A stretch of DNA of 10,852 bases from CAYTZO01 sp964442525 (GTDB lineage Bacteria; Patescibacteriota; Microgenomatia; UBA10105; UBA927), in assembly GCA_964442525.1 (NCBI GenBank), contig CAYTZO010000029.1:1-10852 (forward strand), given 5' to 3'. The position numbers and the translations under genes are program-made. How positions within the stretch are numbered: position 1 is the first letter of the stretch; the number at the start of each line of letters is the position of its first letter. A model generated the notes under the pieces. That model worked only from the letters and a program-made list of their open reading frames with translations, had not been told where the DNA came from and ran no database searches. Positions 1-5,772 of the stretch are shown one piece after another.

Positions 1-134
1 GATTTGCCTACAAGCACACCGCACGCGGCAAAATTTGTCTCCTCTCCCCTGCTTCGGCAAGCTTTAACCTCTTTAAAAACTATGAAGACCGAGGGGAACA
101 GTTTAAAATGTGGGTGAAAAGACTATCAGAATGA
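1..134 (+). CDS. murD: UDP-N-acetylmuramoyl-L-alanine--D-glutamate ligase, C-terminal end (partial)
   Basis: Only the last 43 codons are in the window, read from base 3 to the TGA at 132-134; the gene starts beyond the left edge. The encoded end contains LLSPASASFNLFKNYEDRG followed by EQFKMWVKRL. This is the signature of the C-terminal (third) domain of MurD, in which a Leu-Leu-Ser-Pro-Ala-x-Ala-Ser segment and a downstream Arg-Gly-x-x-Phe are conserved. MurD is a cytoplasmic ATP-dependent Mur ligase that adds D-glutamate to UDP-MurNAc-L-Ala in peptidoglycan precursor synthesis. Its stop codon overlaps the ATG of the next gene (ATGA, 131-134), so the two are very probably co-transcribed and translationally coupled. 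Other Mur ligases (MurC, MurE) have a related fold, but this C-terminal motif is most typical of MurD. Confidence 0.9.
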   Translation, partial: FAYKHTARGKICLLSPASASFNLFKNYEDRGEQFKMWVKRLSE

Positions 135-946
135 ATAAATCAATTGGTTTTATCGGCATAGGAAATATGGGATTTGGAATGGTTACCAACCTTATAAAAA
201 GAGGATTCACGGTTTTTGTATATGACATTGACGATACAAAATTAGAAGCTGCAGAACGGATTGGAGCAATAAGAACTAAAAATGTATTGGAAATAGGCGA
301 TAAGTGCAGACGTTTTGTTATTGCCCTCCCCCGTCCGGAGATTTCGGCAAAAGTATTGTTTGGTCAGGGCGGCATTGCCAATGGGAAGAAAACGAAGCTT
401 GTTATTGAAACAAGCACTCTTTCTCCGGATGATGCAGTATTGTTTGAACAAAAATTAAAACTAAGAGGAATTAATTATTTAGGAGCTCCGATGCTTGCCG
501 GAAAACAGATGGCCTTAGAGGGGCGAATACAGTTTATTGTTGAAGGAGATAATCATATTTTTCAAACGAATACGGACATATTTGAAGCAATGGGAAGATC
601 CGTTTATATAGGAAAAACACCGAGCGCAACGATTGTTAAGCTTGTCTATAACTTATGCAGGTACAGCACGGTCGCAACAGCAATTGAAGCCCTGCAGTTA
701 CTCAAAACATATAGTGCGGACACCCGATTGGCTTACACTATATTAGTTAAGGGATCGTTGGATAATTTTGGGCAGGTTTGGAAAGAAGAAATGGACGATG
801 TTGCACAAGGAAAACCTTATAAATTTGCGGGAAGCAAAATTCCGGAAAAAGATCTCGCTTTACTTATTGAGTTAGCAAAAAAGAAAAACCTCTCGACGAA
901 ACTCATGGGGGAGGTATGGGCAAAATACCGGTCACTTAAACGATAG
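131..946 (+). CDS. NAD(P)-dependent beta-hydroxyacid dehydrogenase (3-hydroxyisobutyrate/6-phosphogluconate dehydrogenase family), substrate unknown
   Basis: The 271-residue product has the full layout of the beta-hydroxyacid dehydrogenase family. An N-terminal Rossmann fold opens with GFIGIGNMG (residues 6-14), the dinucleotide-binding loop. ETSTLSP follows at 93-99, then a substrate loop at 116-125, the catalytic segment with Lys170 and Asn174 (KLVYN), and a C-terminal KDLALL at 240-245. Family members use NAD(P) to oxidise or reduce small 3-hydroxy or 2-keto acids in the cytoplasm. The usual Asp-Ala-Pro-Val-Ser-Gly-Gly substrate loop reads GAPMLAG here, so the substrate cannot be guessed. 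I chose the ATG at 131 because it overlaps the murD stop; an in-frame GTG at 110 would add seven residues. The gene is AT-rich (about 33-37% G+C in three sampled 60-base lines, against about 55% in lines from the DUF4012 and rplY genes) and rich in ATA and AGA codons, which suggests separate ancestry or transfer. Confidence 0.85.
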   Translation: MNKSIGFIGIGNMGFGMVTNLIKRGFTVFVYDIDDTKLEAAERIGAIRTKNVLEIGDKCRRFVIALPRPEISAKVLFGQGGIANGKKTKLVIETSTLSPDDAVLFEQKLKLRGINYLGAPMLAGKQMALEGRIQFIVEGDNHIFQTNTDIFEAMGRSVYIGKTPSATIVKLVYNLCRYSTVATAIEALQLLKTYSADTRLAYTILVKGSLDNFGQVWKEEMDDVAQGKPYKFAGSKIPEKDLALLIELAKKKNLSTKLMGEVWAKYRSLKR

Positions 947-979
947 ACAACATGTTCTTAAAAAGGTATACTAATATTC
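944..979 (+). promoter_or_regulatory. Promoter of the rpmH-rnpA-yidD-yidC block
   Basis: TAGACA at 944-949 and TATACT at 967-972 are separated by exactly 17 bases, and each matches the sigma-70 consensus at five of six positions. The -35 box lies on the stop codon of the dehydrogenase gene. The expected start point, six to eight bases after the -10 box, falls at about 978-980, which is the A of the rpmH ATG. The transcript would then be leaderless or nearly so. This is read from the sequence; no mapped start supports it. Confidence 0.65.
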
Positions 980-1117
980 ATGACAAAACGTCCCTATCAG
1001 CCCAAAAAGAAAAAACGAATCCGTACGCATGGATTCCGTGCGCGCATGAAAACAAGAAATGGGAGAAAAGTTCTTGCACATAGACGACGTGTTGGCAGGA
1101 AACGTCTCACGATTTAA
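980..1117 (+). CDS. rpmH: 50S ribosomal protein L34
   Basis: A 45-codon gene encoding a very basic protein that begins MTKRPYQPKKKKRIRTHGFR. It continues through ARMKTRNGRKVLAHRRRVGR to KRL near the end. This is the whole L34 pattern (x-R-T-x-G-F-R-x-R-M-x-T-x-x-G-R-x-V-L-x-x-R-R-x-x-G-R), at the normal family length of 44-47 residues. L34 is a small structural protein of the large ribosomal subunit that binds 23S rRNA. The stop TAA (1115-1117) lies three bases before the rnpA start, in the classic rpmH-rnpA order. No Shine-Dalgarno sequence is visible ahead of the ATG, in keeping with the promoter sitting directly upstream. Confidence 0.97.
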   Translation: MTKRPYQPKKKKRIRTHGFRARMKTRNGRKVLAHRRRVGRKRLTI

Positions 1118-1120
1118 TGC

Positions 1121-1417
1121 ATGCTTCCCAAGCTCAATAGACTCCCCGCTCCGGAAATTACGAATGTTCTCCGCTACGGAAAACGAAGCATGCGGGCAGG
1201 CGTACAGATTATTTCGCTCAAAAATACTCTCGGCGTTTCTCGGTTTGCCTTCATCGTTTCAGCCGGTATTGACAAGCGGGCAACCGTCCGCAACCGCATC
1301 AAACGGCTTCTGCGTGAAAAAGTCCACAAACACCTCGGCTTGCTTCCCCACGGAGAAGATGTCGTCTTTATTGCAAAGACGAAGAATGTGTCTTTTTATG
1401 AAACGTTTTATCCTTAA
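1121..1417 (+). CDS. rnpA: Ribonuclease P protein component
   Basis: The 98-residue basic protein starts MLPKLNRL, typical of RnpA, and carries the family signature KRATVRNRIKRLLRE at residues 52-66. This is the RNR helix that contacts the RNase P RNA and the 5' leader of pre-tRNA. RnpA assists the catalytic RNA (rnpB, not in this window) in 5' maturation of tRNAs. It is at the short end of the family (usually about 105-130 residues), with the C-terminal helix trimmed. The start is the ATG three bases after the rpmH stop; the ATG at 1117 is in another frame and ends after seven codons. The 3' end overlaps yidD by 20 bases, so the block is probably one transcript. Confidence 0.93.
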   Translation: MLPKLNRLPAPEITNVLRYGKRSMRAGVQIISLKNTLGVSRFAFIVSAGIDKRATVRNRIKRLLREKVHKHLGLLPHGEDVVFIAKTKNVSFYETFYP

Positions 1418-1640
1418 GGCAATCCGCTTTTACCAGCGGTATCTTTCACCGGACACGGGTATCCTCAAATCTCTCTGGCTTGTTGACAGCGCATGCCGGT
1501 TTACTCCCACCTGCAGCGAGTATACCTACCAGGCGATCGATCGCTATGGTATAATCTACGGATCGCTCTTAGGGCTCAAACGCATCCTTCGCTGTCACCC
1601 ATGGAATACAGGAGGCTATGACCCGGTACCGAACCTATGA
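1398..1640 (+). CDS. yidD: Membrane protein insertion efficiency factor YidD
   Basis: The 80-residue product begins MKRFILKAIRFYQRYLSP and contains ACRFTPTCSEY (residues 32-42) and RCHPWNTGGYDPVP (65-78). These are the diagnostic segments of the YidD family (formerly haemolysin-like, DUF37), including the three conserved cysteines Cys33, Cys39 and Cys66. YidD is a small inner-membrane-associated protein with an amphipathic N-terminal helix that helps YidC-dependent insertion. I chose ATG 1398 because the family N-terminus starts here. The same frame stays open far upstream (to 1059), and ATG 1386 is a weaker alternative. There are about eight extra residues between YLSP and CRF relative to the shortest homologues. 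It overlaps rnpA by 20 bases at its start and yidC by four (ATGA) at its end. Confidence 0.93.
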   Translation: MKRFILKAIRFYQRYLSPDTGILKSLWLVDSACRFTPTCSEYTYQAIDRYGIIYGSLLGLKRILRCHPWNTGGYDPVPNL

Positions 1641-2440
1641 CCAATCCGACTTTTTGGAACCAAATTTTTATCTGGCCGATTGTTAACCTACTTCTCGTGT
1701 TCTACAAAATCTTTGAATTTCTGCGGGTTCCCGGACCTCTGGGATTTGCCGTCATCGGGCTCACAATCCTCGTCCGGCTTCTCCTCTACCCCCTGATGGC
1801 CGCGCAGCTTCGGTCAGCCAAAAAAATGCAGCGGATTAAACCCCACCTGGATGCGCTTGCCGCCAAACACAAAGATGACAAGGTCAAACTTCAGCAGGCA
1901 CAATTGGATCTCTATAAGCAGCACGGCGTCAATCCTGCTGCCGGCTGCCTGCCGCTGCTTATTCAGTTTCCGGTGCTCATTGCTCTTTACAATGTGTTTT
2001 ATCAGGTCCTCCTCAACGGGAATGCACAGAAAATTATCGATGAGCTCAACCGTATCGTGTACCATCCTGCGTTACAGCTTAGGGTCCTGGATCTGACGTT
2101 TTTTGGCATCAATCTCGGGATTAAACCCAGTCAGTGGCAGACCGATGGCTGGTGGCTTCTTTTGATTCCCGTCATTACGGCCGTTTTGCAGTGGTGGCAA
2201 ACAAAGCTGATGCTTCCGGCCCCTGTCGCTCAACCCGCCCAACAGACGCAGGAAATTGAAAAGAAAGATGGACAAAAAAAACAGGACGATATGGCGGAAA
2301 TGCAAAAGCAGATGGCGCTTATGACGCCCATTCTGTTTGGATTTTTTGCCTACCAGTTTCCGTTGGGTCTTGCTCTTTATTGGAATATATTTGGTATTAT
2401 GGGAATGCTGCAGCAGGTAGCAATTAACAAGGAGAAATAA
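1637..2440 (+). CDS. yidC: Membrane protein insertase YidC (Oxa1 family)
   Basis: The 267-residue protein matches the short, Gram-positive-like YidC/Oxa1 type, without the large periplasmic domain of proteobacterial YidC. Membrane segments lie near residues 10-28, 36-54, 102-124, 171-188 and 228-258. LTILVRLLLYP (42-52) carries Arg47, the conserved arginine of the hydrophilic groove that holds the substrate segment. A charged coiled-coil hairpin (about 58-95) follows, as in the family. Typical end motifs PLLIQFPVLIALYNV and FPLGLALYWN are present. YidC inserts and folds membrane proteins, with SecYEG or alone. It is coupled to yidD by an ATGA overlap. A Gln/Lys-rich cytoplasmic linker (about 196-226) separates the fourth and fifth segments. 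The tail is short (VAINKEK), so little C-terminal ribosome-binding extension is present. Confidence 0.97.
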   Translation: MTNPTFWNQIFIWPIVNLLLVFYKIFEFLRVPGPLGFAVIGLTILVRLLLYPLMAAQLRSAKKMQRIKPHLDALAAKHKDDKVKLQQAQLDLYKQHGVNPAAGCLPLLIQFPVLIALYNVFYQVLLNGNAQKIIDELNRIVYHPALQLRVLDLTFFGINLGIKPSQWQTDGWWLLLIPVITAVLQWWQTKLMLPAPVAQPAQQTQEIEKKDGQKKQDDMAEMQKQMALMTPILFGFFAYQFPLGLALYWNIFGIMGMLQQVAINKEK

Positions 2441-2519
2441 TTTTCAATTTGAAATTTTTAAGCATTGAAAATTAAATCAATAAAATTCGATTTCAAATTG
2501 TAAATTAAAAATTTTAAAC
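2441..2519. repeat. AT-rich linker with overlapping inverted repeats
   Basis: By hand count about 11 of 79 bases are G or C (about 14%), far below the genes on either side. CAATTTGAAAT (2445-2455) is a perfect inverted repeat of ATTTCAAATTG (2490-2500). TTTTCAAT (2441-2448) is a perfect inverted repeat of ATTGAAAA (2464-2471). The two foldbacks share bases, so they exclude each other. No G+C-rich terminator is seen. A promoter for khpB could lie inside (for example TTGAAA 2449-2454 and TTAAAT 2472-2477), but the composition makes chance matches likely. Confidence 0.6.
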
Positions 2520-2969
2520 ATGGAACAGATTGATCAGGTTAAAAAAATAACGGAAGACTTATTGTCAAAGCTTGAAATCTCAGGAGTAGTTTCCGTTGAT
2601 GTCGATGAAACCGGGGCCTACCGCGTGCACATCGATACGGAGGAAACCGGGCTCCTCATCGGTTTCCACGGAAAAACGCTCGAAAGTTTTCAGATAATCT
2701 TAAGTATTTTGGTTTCCAAAAAACTCGGCAACTGGGTGAAAGTCTACGTCAACGTCGGCGACTACCGCGAGAAGCGGGAAGAGGCGCTCATGTATATGGC
2801 GCAGCGGGCAGCGGAACGTGCGCTTGCCAGCGGCCGTCCGGTTGAACTCGCGCACCTGTCCCCCTCCGAGCGCCGTGTCGTTCACCTGACGCTTTCCGGC
2901 GACGAGCGGGTTGCGACGGAGTCGGTCGGTGAGGGAGAAAACCGGATTCTTATCGTCAAACCGAAGTAA
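2520..2969 (+). CDS. khpB: KH and R3H domain RNA-binding protein (KhpB/Jag/EloR)
   Basis: The 149-residue protein has an N-terminal helix, then a KH domain with the RNA-binding loop IGFHGKTLESFQ (47-58). A C-terminal R3H domain contains ERRVVHL, giving the Arg118-x3-His122 signature, and ends in ESVGEGENR (135-142). KhpB/Jag binds RNA in the cytoplasm; in streptococci and relatives it works with KhpA in control of cell elongation and division. Its position directly after yidC is the conserved bacterial order. The Jag-N domain found at the front of Firmicutes Jag is missing, so this is the short form. ATG 2520 is the only sensible start; no Shine-Dalgarno sequence precedes it in the AT-rich linker. 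The gene stops one base before the end of a gene on the opposite strand. Confidence 0.93.
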   Translation: MEQIDQVKKITEDLLSKLEISGVVSVDVDETGAYRVHIDTEETGLLIGFHGKTLESFQIILSILVSKKLGNWVKVYVNVGDYREKREEALMYMAQRAAERALASGRPVELAHLSPSERRVVHLTLSGDERVATESVGEGENRILIVKPK

Positions 2970-2970
2970 G

Positions 2971-3213
2971 TTAACGAATTTCAAAATTTTGCCACTCAGG
3001 AGCTAACCCACAAAGACTACATTTTTCTGGAAATTTTTTTGCAGCTTCTTTCCCCGCAACATTAATAGCCGGATGGGTTACTTCCATTTCCTCCAATTGA
3101 CCAGCTGTCGGACATATAGCTCCCTTCGCAATTGCTTCGGCGACCTGCAGACTTTTTATCCCTGACAACCGTTCTCTCCGGCACTTAAAATGCACTTCCA
3201 CAAGGTAACTCAT
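2971..3213 (-). CDS. Small four-cysteine protein of unknown function
   Basis: An 80-residue product that I do not recognise. It begins MSYLVEVHFKCRRERL and ends with EKCSLCGLAPEWQNFEIR. Four cysteines (residues 11, 34, 65 and 68) include a CxxC pair typical of a zinc knuckle, so a small metal-binding fold is plausible but not shown. The first part looks like a beta strand followed by an amphipathic helix rich in Ala and Glu. I chose the ATG at 3213 because a -10-like TATGAT lies about 17 bases ahead of it on this strand; an in-frame ATG at 3234 would add seven residues and lie inside that box. The gene fills an otherwise empty gap, is convergent with khpB (one base between the stop codons) and divergent from the O-antigen ligase gene. 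These facts favour a real gene, but it is not certain. Confidence 0.6.
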   Translation of the reverse strand: MSYLVEVHFKCRRERLSGIKSLQVAEAIAKGAICPTAGQLEEMEVTHPAINVAGKEAAKKFPEKCSLCGLAPEWQNFEIR

Positions 3214-3261
3214 AGTGATACGTGATTTTATCATAACTATGTGCGTTGGTATAATTATCTC
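3214..3261. promoter_or_regulatory. Divergent promoter region with extended -10 for the O-antigen ligase gene
   Basis: On the plus strand TGGTATAAT at 3247-3255 is a perfect extended -10 element. TTATCA (3228-3233), a four-of-six -35 match, lies 16 bases ahead. The predicted start point at about 3262 coincides with the GTG chosen for the O-antigen ligase, so the transcript would be leaderless. On the minus strand TATGAT (bases 3235 to 3230) could serve the four-cysteine gene; no good -35 box is seen for it. If this reading is right, the alternative GTG at 3241 is upstream of the mRNA and cannot be the start. Confidence 0.5.
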
Positions 3262-4545
3262 GTGAGCTTACACCAAAAATTTTTCTTTTTATTGCTCCTG
3301 TTTCTTCCCACACAACTTGGACTCCATTTTTGGCCTGAGTGGGCAACGGTACTGGGTCGGCGCGTTGATTACCTCTCCCCCACTGTTTATTTCACGGATA
3401 TTCTTTTGATTACGACGTTGTTTAGTTGGTTTATTGAGTCGGCAAAAAGTATTAAGGGTTTAGTATTATGTATTAAGGGTGCAGCTTCCAAAATACTAAA
3501 TACTAAATACTTGATACTCGTTTTGCTGTTTGTCGCTCTTAATATTCTTGTTGCGCAGAATAAGCCGGAGGCAATCTATAAGTGGGCAAAAGTTTTGGAG
3601 TTTATTGGTCTGGGCTGGTATATCGTCAGGACAAAACCAAAGATCCAGTTCCTTATTTTTCCTTTGTCAATCGGAGTTTTTTACTCGTCTGTTTTGGCGA
3701 TTGCACAATTTTATTTGCAGCGCTCCGTTGGCGGACTCCTTTGGTGGATCGGAGAACGGACATTTTCCATCGATACGCCGGGGATTGCACGGGTAAACTG
3801 GTGTTCTCCCCTCACCGGCGTTTGTCAACTCTTGCTCCGACCATATGCAACATTTCCTCACCCCAATGTCCTGGGGGGATACCTAGCAGTTTTACTGCCA
3901 GTAATAATCCAAAACACCAATAAACAAATAAACAAATTATCCGATAAAGTGTCGGTGTGTGCGACAATAGTTTTGGGATTTATTGCATTGTTTTTGACCT
4001 TTAGCCGCAGTGCCTGGATTGCGGCTGGGATAGGGATAAGTAGTGTGTGTTACATATTTTGGAAAAAGCAAAAAATCTTTCTCCCCTTACTGCTTACTAC
4101 TTTTATTTTCCTTCTTTTGACGGTAATGTTCCGACCGAATCTTTCAGACGAATCCGTTGTTGTTCGGGAACAATTAAACAGTGCGGCAGCCCAGATGTGG
4201 CAGACATCTCCCCTATTAGGCGCGGGACTCGGGAATTTTTTGGTTGAGTTACCGCGGTTTCTTCCCTCGCGTCAGGTATACTTTCTTCAACCGGTGCACA
4301 ATATTTATCTCCTTATCCTCGCGGAAACGGGAGTTGTAGGCATGGCGTTGTTTGGTCTTCTTTTATTGAGAAGCATTAAGGGATTGGCAGCAAGTATTAA
4401 GGGAAGCGGAAAAAGAAATTCCTTAATACTTCATACGACATACGTTCCCCTTGTTATTTTGTTGCTTCTCGGCCTGGTTGATCACTACCCTATTACCCTT
4501 CAGCAGGGGCAAATCCTTTTGACCCTCTTCCTTGTGCTACAATAA
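3262..4545 (+). CDS. O-antigen ligase/polymerase family membrane protein (Wzy_C/RfaL-like)
   Basis: The 427-residue polytopic membrane protein has about ten to twelve hydrophobic segments. It carries the landmarks of the O-antigen ligase/polymerase superfamily: RPYATFPHPNVLGGYLA (193-209), TFSRSAWIA (246-254), PLLGAGLGNF (317-326), PVHNIYLLILAETG (344-357) and a late DHYP (407-410). The Arg and His residues in the outside loops are those expected to handle the lipid-linked glycan. Such proteins polymerise or transfer undecaprenyl-linked polysaccharide at the outer face of the membrane; sequence alone cannot separate ligase from Wzy polymerase or protein O-glycosyltransferase. The next gene is a flippase, which supports a polysaccharide export role. 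The start is GTG 3262, just after a strong -10 box; GTG 3241 would add seven residues. Two loops contain a repeated Ser-Ile-Lys-Gly module encoded by palindromic AT-rich DNA. Confidence 0.87.
   Translation: MSLHQKFFFLLLLFLPTQLGLHFWPEWATVLGRRVDYLSPTVYFTDILLITTLFSWFIESAKSIKGLVLCIKGAASKILNTKYLILVLLFVALNILVAQNKPEAIYKWAKVLEFIGLGWYIVRTKPKIQFLIFPLSIGVFYSSVLAIAQFYLQRSVGGLLWWIGERTFSIDTPGIARVNWCSPLTGVCQLLLRPYATFPHPNVLGGYLAVLLPVIIQNTNKQINKLSDKVSVCATIVLGFIALFLTFSRSAWIAAGIGISSVCYIFWKKQKIFLPLLLTTFIFLLLTVMFRPNLSDESVVVREQLNSAAAQMWQTSPLLGAGLGNFLVELPRFLPSRQVYFLQPVHNIYLLILAETGVVGMALFGLLLLRSIKGLAASIKGSGKRNSLILHTTYVPLVILLLLGLVDHYPITLQQGQILLTLFLVLQ
3448..3518. repeat. Imperfect inverted repeat inside the O-antigen ligase gene (module 1)
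   Basis: Bases 3448-3474 and 3492-3518 form inverted arms that match at 22 of 27 positions, with a 17-base loop. The left part holds two copies of GTATTAAGGG spaced 21 bases apart (3449 and 3470). The right part holds ATACTAAATACTAAATACT followed by TGATACT. The module is in frame and encodes SIKGLVLCIKGAASKILNTK in a loop after the second membrane segment. Confidence 0.75.
3919..3934 (+). repeat. Two tandem copies of AATAAACA in a loop of the O-antigen ligase gene
   Basis: AATAAACA occurs twice in direct succession and is followed by AATTA. The unit of eight bases is not a multiple of three, so loss or gain of one copy would shift the frame. It encodes part of the hydrophilic stretch NTNKQINKLSDK, another AT-rich loop in this gene. 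Two copies are too few to claim phase variation. Confidence 0.45.
4371..4431. repeat. Inverted repeat inside the O-antigen ligase gene (module 2)
   Basis: AAGTATTAAGG (4392-4402) is a perfect inverted repeat of CCTTAATACTT (4421-4431), with an 18-base loop. A further copy, GCATTAAGGG, starts at 4373, exactly 21 bases before the next GTATTAAGGG at 4394, the same spacing as in module 1. Over 31 bases modules 1 (from 3449) and 2 (from 4373) match at 24 positions. It encodes SIKGLAASIKGSGKRN in a loop near the C-terminus. Confidence 0.75.
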
Positions 4546-4557
4546 AGCCCAGTTTCA
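4519..4557 (+). promoter_or_regulatory. Possible extended -10 promoter for the flippase gene
   Basis: TGCTACAAT at 4535-4543 fits an extended -10 element (five of six in the hexamer) and overlaps the last codons of the O-antigen ligase gene. TTGACC (4519-4524) lies ahead, but the 13-base spacing is too short for a normal -35. The start point would be near 4550, giving a leader of about eight bases before the ATG at 4558. The flippase may also be read from the upstream gene. Confidence 0.4.
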
Positions 4558-5760
4558 ATGAAAAAAATCATCGCGAAAAATACCATCAGTCAATTGGTTG
4601 GGAAAGTTATCGGCGCGGGAACTGCCTTTGTTGTAAGTCTTGTCGTCGCACGGCAGTTTGGGGCGGTCGGCTACGGTGAATTCACAAAAATTACTACCTA
4701 CGTTGCATTTTTTTTCCTAATTGCTGATTTTGGGTTGAACGCGATCTATCTTCAAAAGTTTCAAGAGAAGTCCATGTGGGAAACGCTTTTGGGGCTGAGG
4801 ATTATTGGAGGAATACTTCTGATATTTCTTTCGCTTGGACTTCTTGCTTTTTTTCCCCAGGGGACAAGTCAGGGGTACACAAGTTTTGTGCGGTTCGGCA
4901 TCATGATTTTTTCTCCGGCGATTTTGTTTCAAGGTCTGATCACCAGTGCCAATGCGATTTTTCAAAAATATCTTCGCTATGATTTGGCAACGATCGCTAT
5001 CGCCGCCGGAAGCGCAGTAACCCTGGCTGTACTTTTTTTGCCCGTCACGCGCGGGTCACTGGGCGGCGTCATTGCAATACTTGCGGGAAGCGTTGGCACG
5101 GCTCTCATCGGCTTGTGGCTCACACGAACATTTATACCAACTCATCGTATTGTCTTCCAGCCATCATATCTTGCCCGCCTTTTTTTGCCAACAATCCCCC
5201 TTGGGCTCACGCTTTTGTTTAATTTGGTTTATTTCCGTGCTGATAGCGTTATCCTCACGCTCACCCGTTCAACCACAGAGGTTGGCATCTATGGCCTTGC
5301 GTATAAAGTATTTGAAGTGCCGCTCGTTGTCCCCACATTTTTTATGAATGCCGTCTATCCCCTGCTTCTGAAACGCACTCATAACGTTCCATACATCCTC
5401 CGTCAGTCTTTTCTTGTGTTATCGATTGGATCTGTTATTACTGCCGCGGCCCTCTGGCTCGGCGCACCCCTTTTGTCAGTCATTCGATCTGATTTTGCCG
5501 CAAGCGTTGACACGCTTCGTGTTCTTTCGGTGGGTTTGCCGTTCTTTTTCCTTTCGGCCATAACCATGTGGGCGCTTATTGCGCGTAAGAAACAAGGCAT
5601 CCTGGCAGTGATCTATGCATGTTTGATGGTATTTAATATTGCAGTAAATATGTGGCTTATTCCGGTCTACGGGTATATTGCCGCCGCATGGACTACCGTT
5701 TTGTCGGAGGCACTTGTTTTTGCCATTTCAGGGATTGCATTCCTTAGTTATCTTCGTTAA
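4558..5760 (+). CDS. Polysaccharide flippase (Wzx-like, MOP/MviN superfamily)
   Basis: The 400-residue protein has roughly twelve membrane segments and little outside the membrane. Its N-terminus shows the pattern of polysaccharide transporters: KNTISQLVGKVIGAGTAFVV, then ARQFGAVGYGEFTKITTYVA. The centre has FRADSVILTLTRSTTEVGIYG, in which an Arg-x-Asp in the seventh segment and the GIYG turn are usual for Wzx and RfbX proteins. The late WLIPVYGYIAAAWTTVLSE is the typical C-terminal repeat of that pattern. Wzx proteins flip undecaprenyl-linked oligosaccharide from the inner to the outer face of the membrane, where a Wzy or ligase takes over. Such an enzyme is encoded 12 bases upstream, which supports this role. 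MurJ is a relative but lacks this arrangement of motifs. No glycosyltransferase genes are in the window, so the sugar chain is unknown. Confidence 0.88.
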   Translation: MKKIIAKNTISQLVGKVIGAGTAFVVSLVVARQFGAVGYGEFTKITTYVAFFFLIADFGLNAIYLQKFQEKSMWETLLGLRIIGGILLIFLSLGLLAFFPQGTSQGYTSFVRFGIMIFSPAILFQGLITSANAIFQKYLRYDLATIAIAAGSAVTLAVLFLPVTRGSLGGVIAILAGSVGTALIGLWLTRTFIPTHRIVFQPSYLARLFLPTIPLGLTLLFNLVYFRADSVILTLTRSTTEVGIYGLAYKVFEVPLVVPTFFMNAVYPLLLKRTHNVPYILRQSFLVLSIGSVITAAALWLGAPLLSVIRSDFAASVDTLRVLSVGLPFFFLSAITMWALIARKKQGILAVIYACLMVFNIAVNMWLIPVYGYIAAAWTTVLSEALVFAISGIAFLSYLR

Positions 5761-5772
5761 TCTTTATTTCTT

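Noticed and set aside
1059..1397. 113-codon upstream extension of the yidD frame, with its own ATG
   Set aside because: It overlaps all of rnpA and the end of rpmH, both certain genes, and has no resemblance to YidD. The family N-terminus starts at 1398.
1547..1555. TGGTATAAT, a perfect extended -10 word, inside yidD
   Set aside because: It encodes the conserved Tyr-Gly-Ile-Ile of YidD, has no -35 match at a proper distance, and lies 82 bases before yidC, which is already coupled to yidD. Chance is more likely.
1610..1686. AGGAGG followed by an ATG (1618) and a 22-codon frame
   Set aside because: The bases encode the conserved TGGYDP end of YidD, and the small frame overlaps yidC out of frame. 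The ribosome-site resemblance comes from the protein code, though it might help yidC translation.
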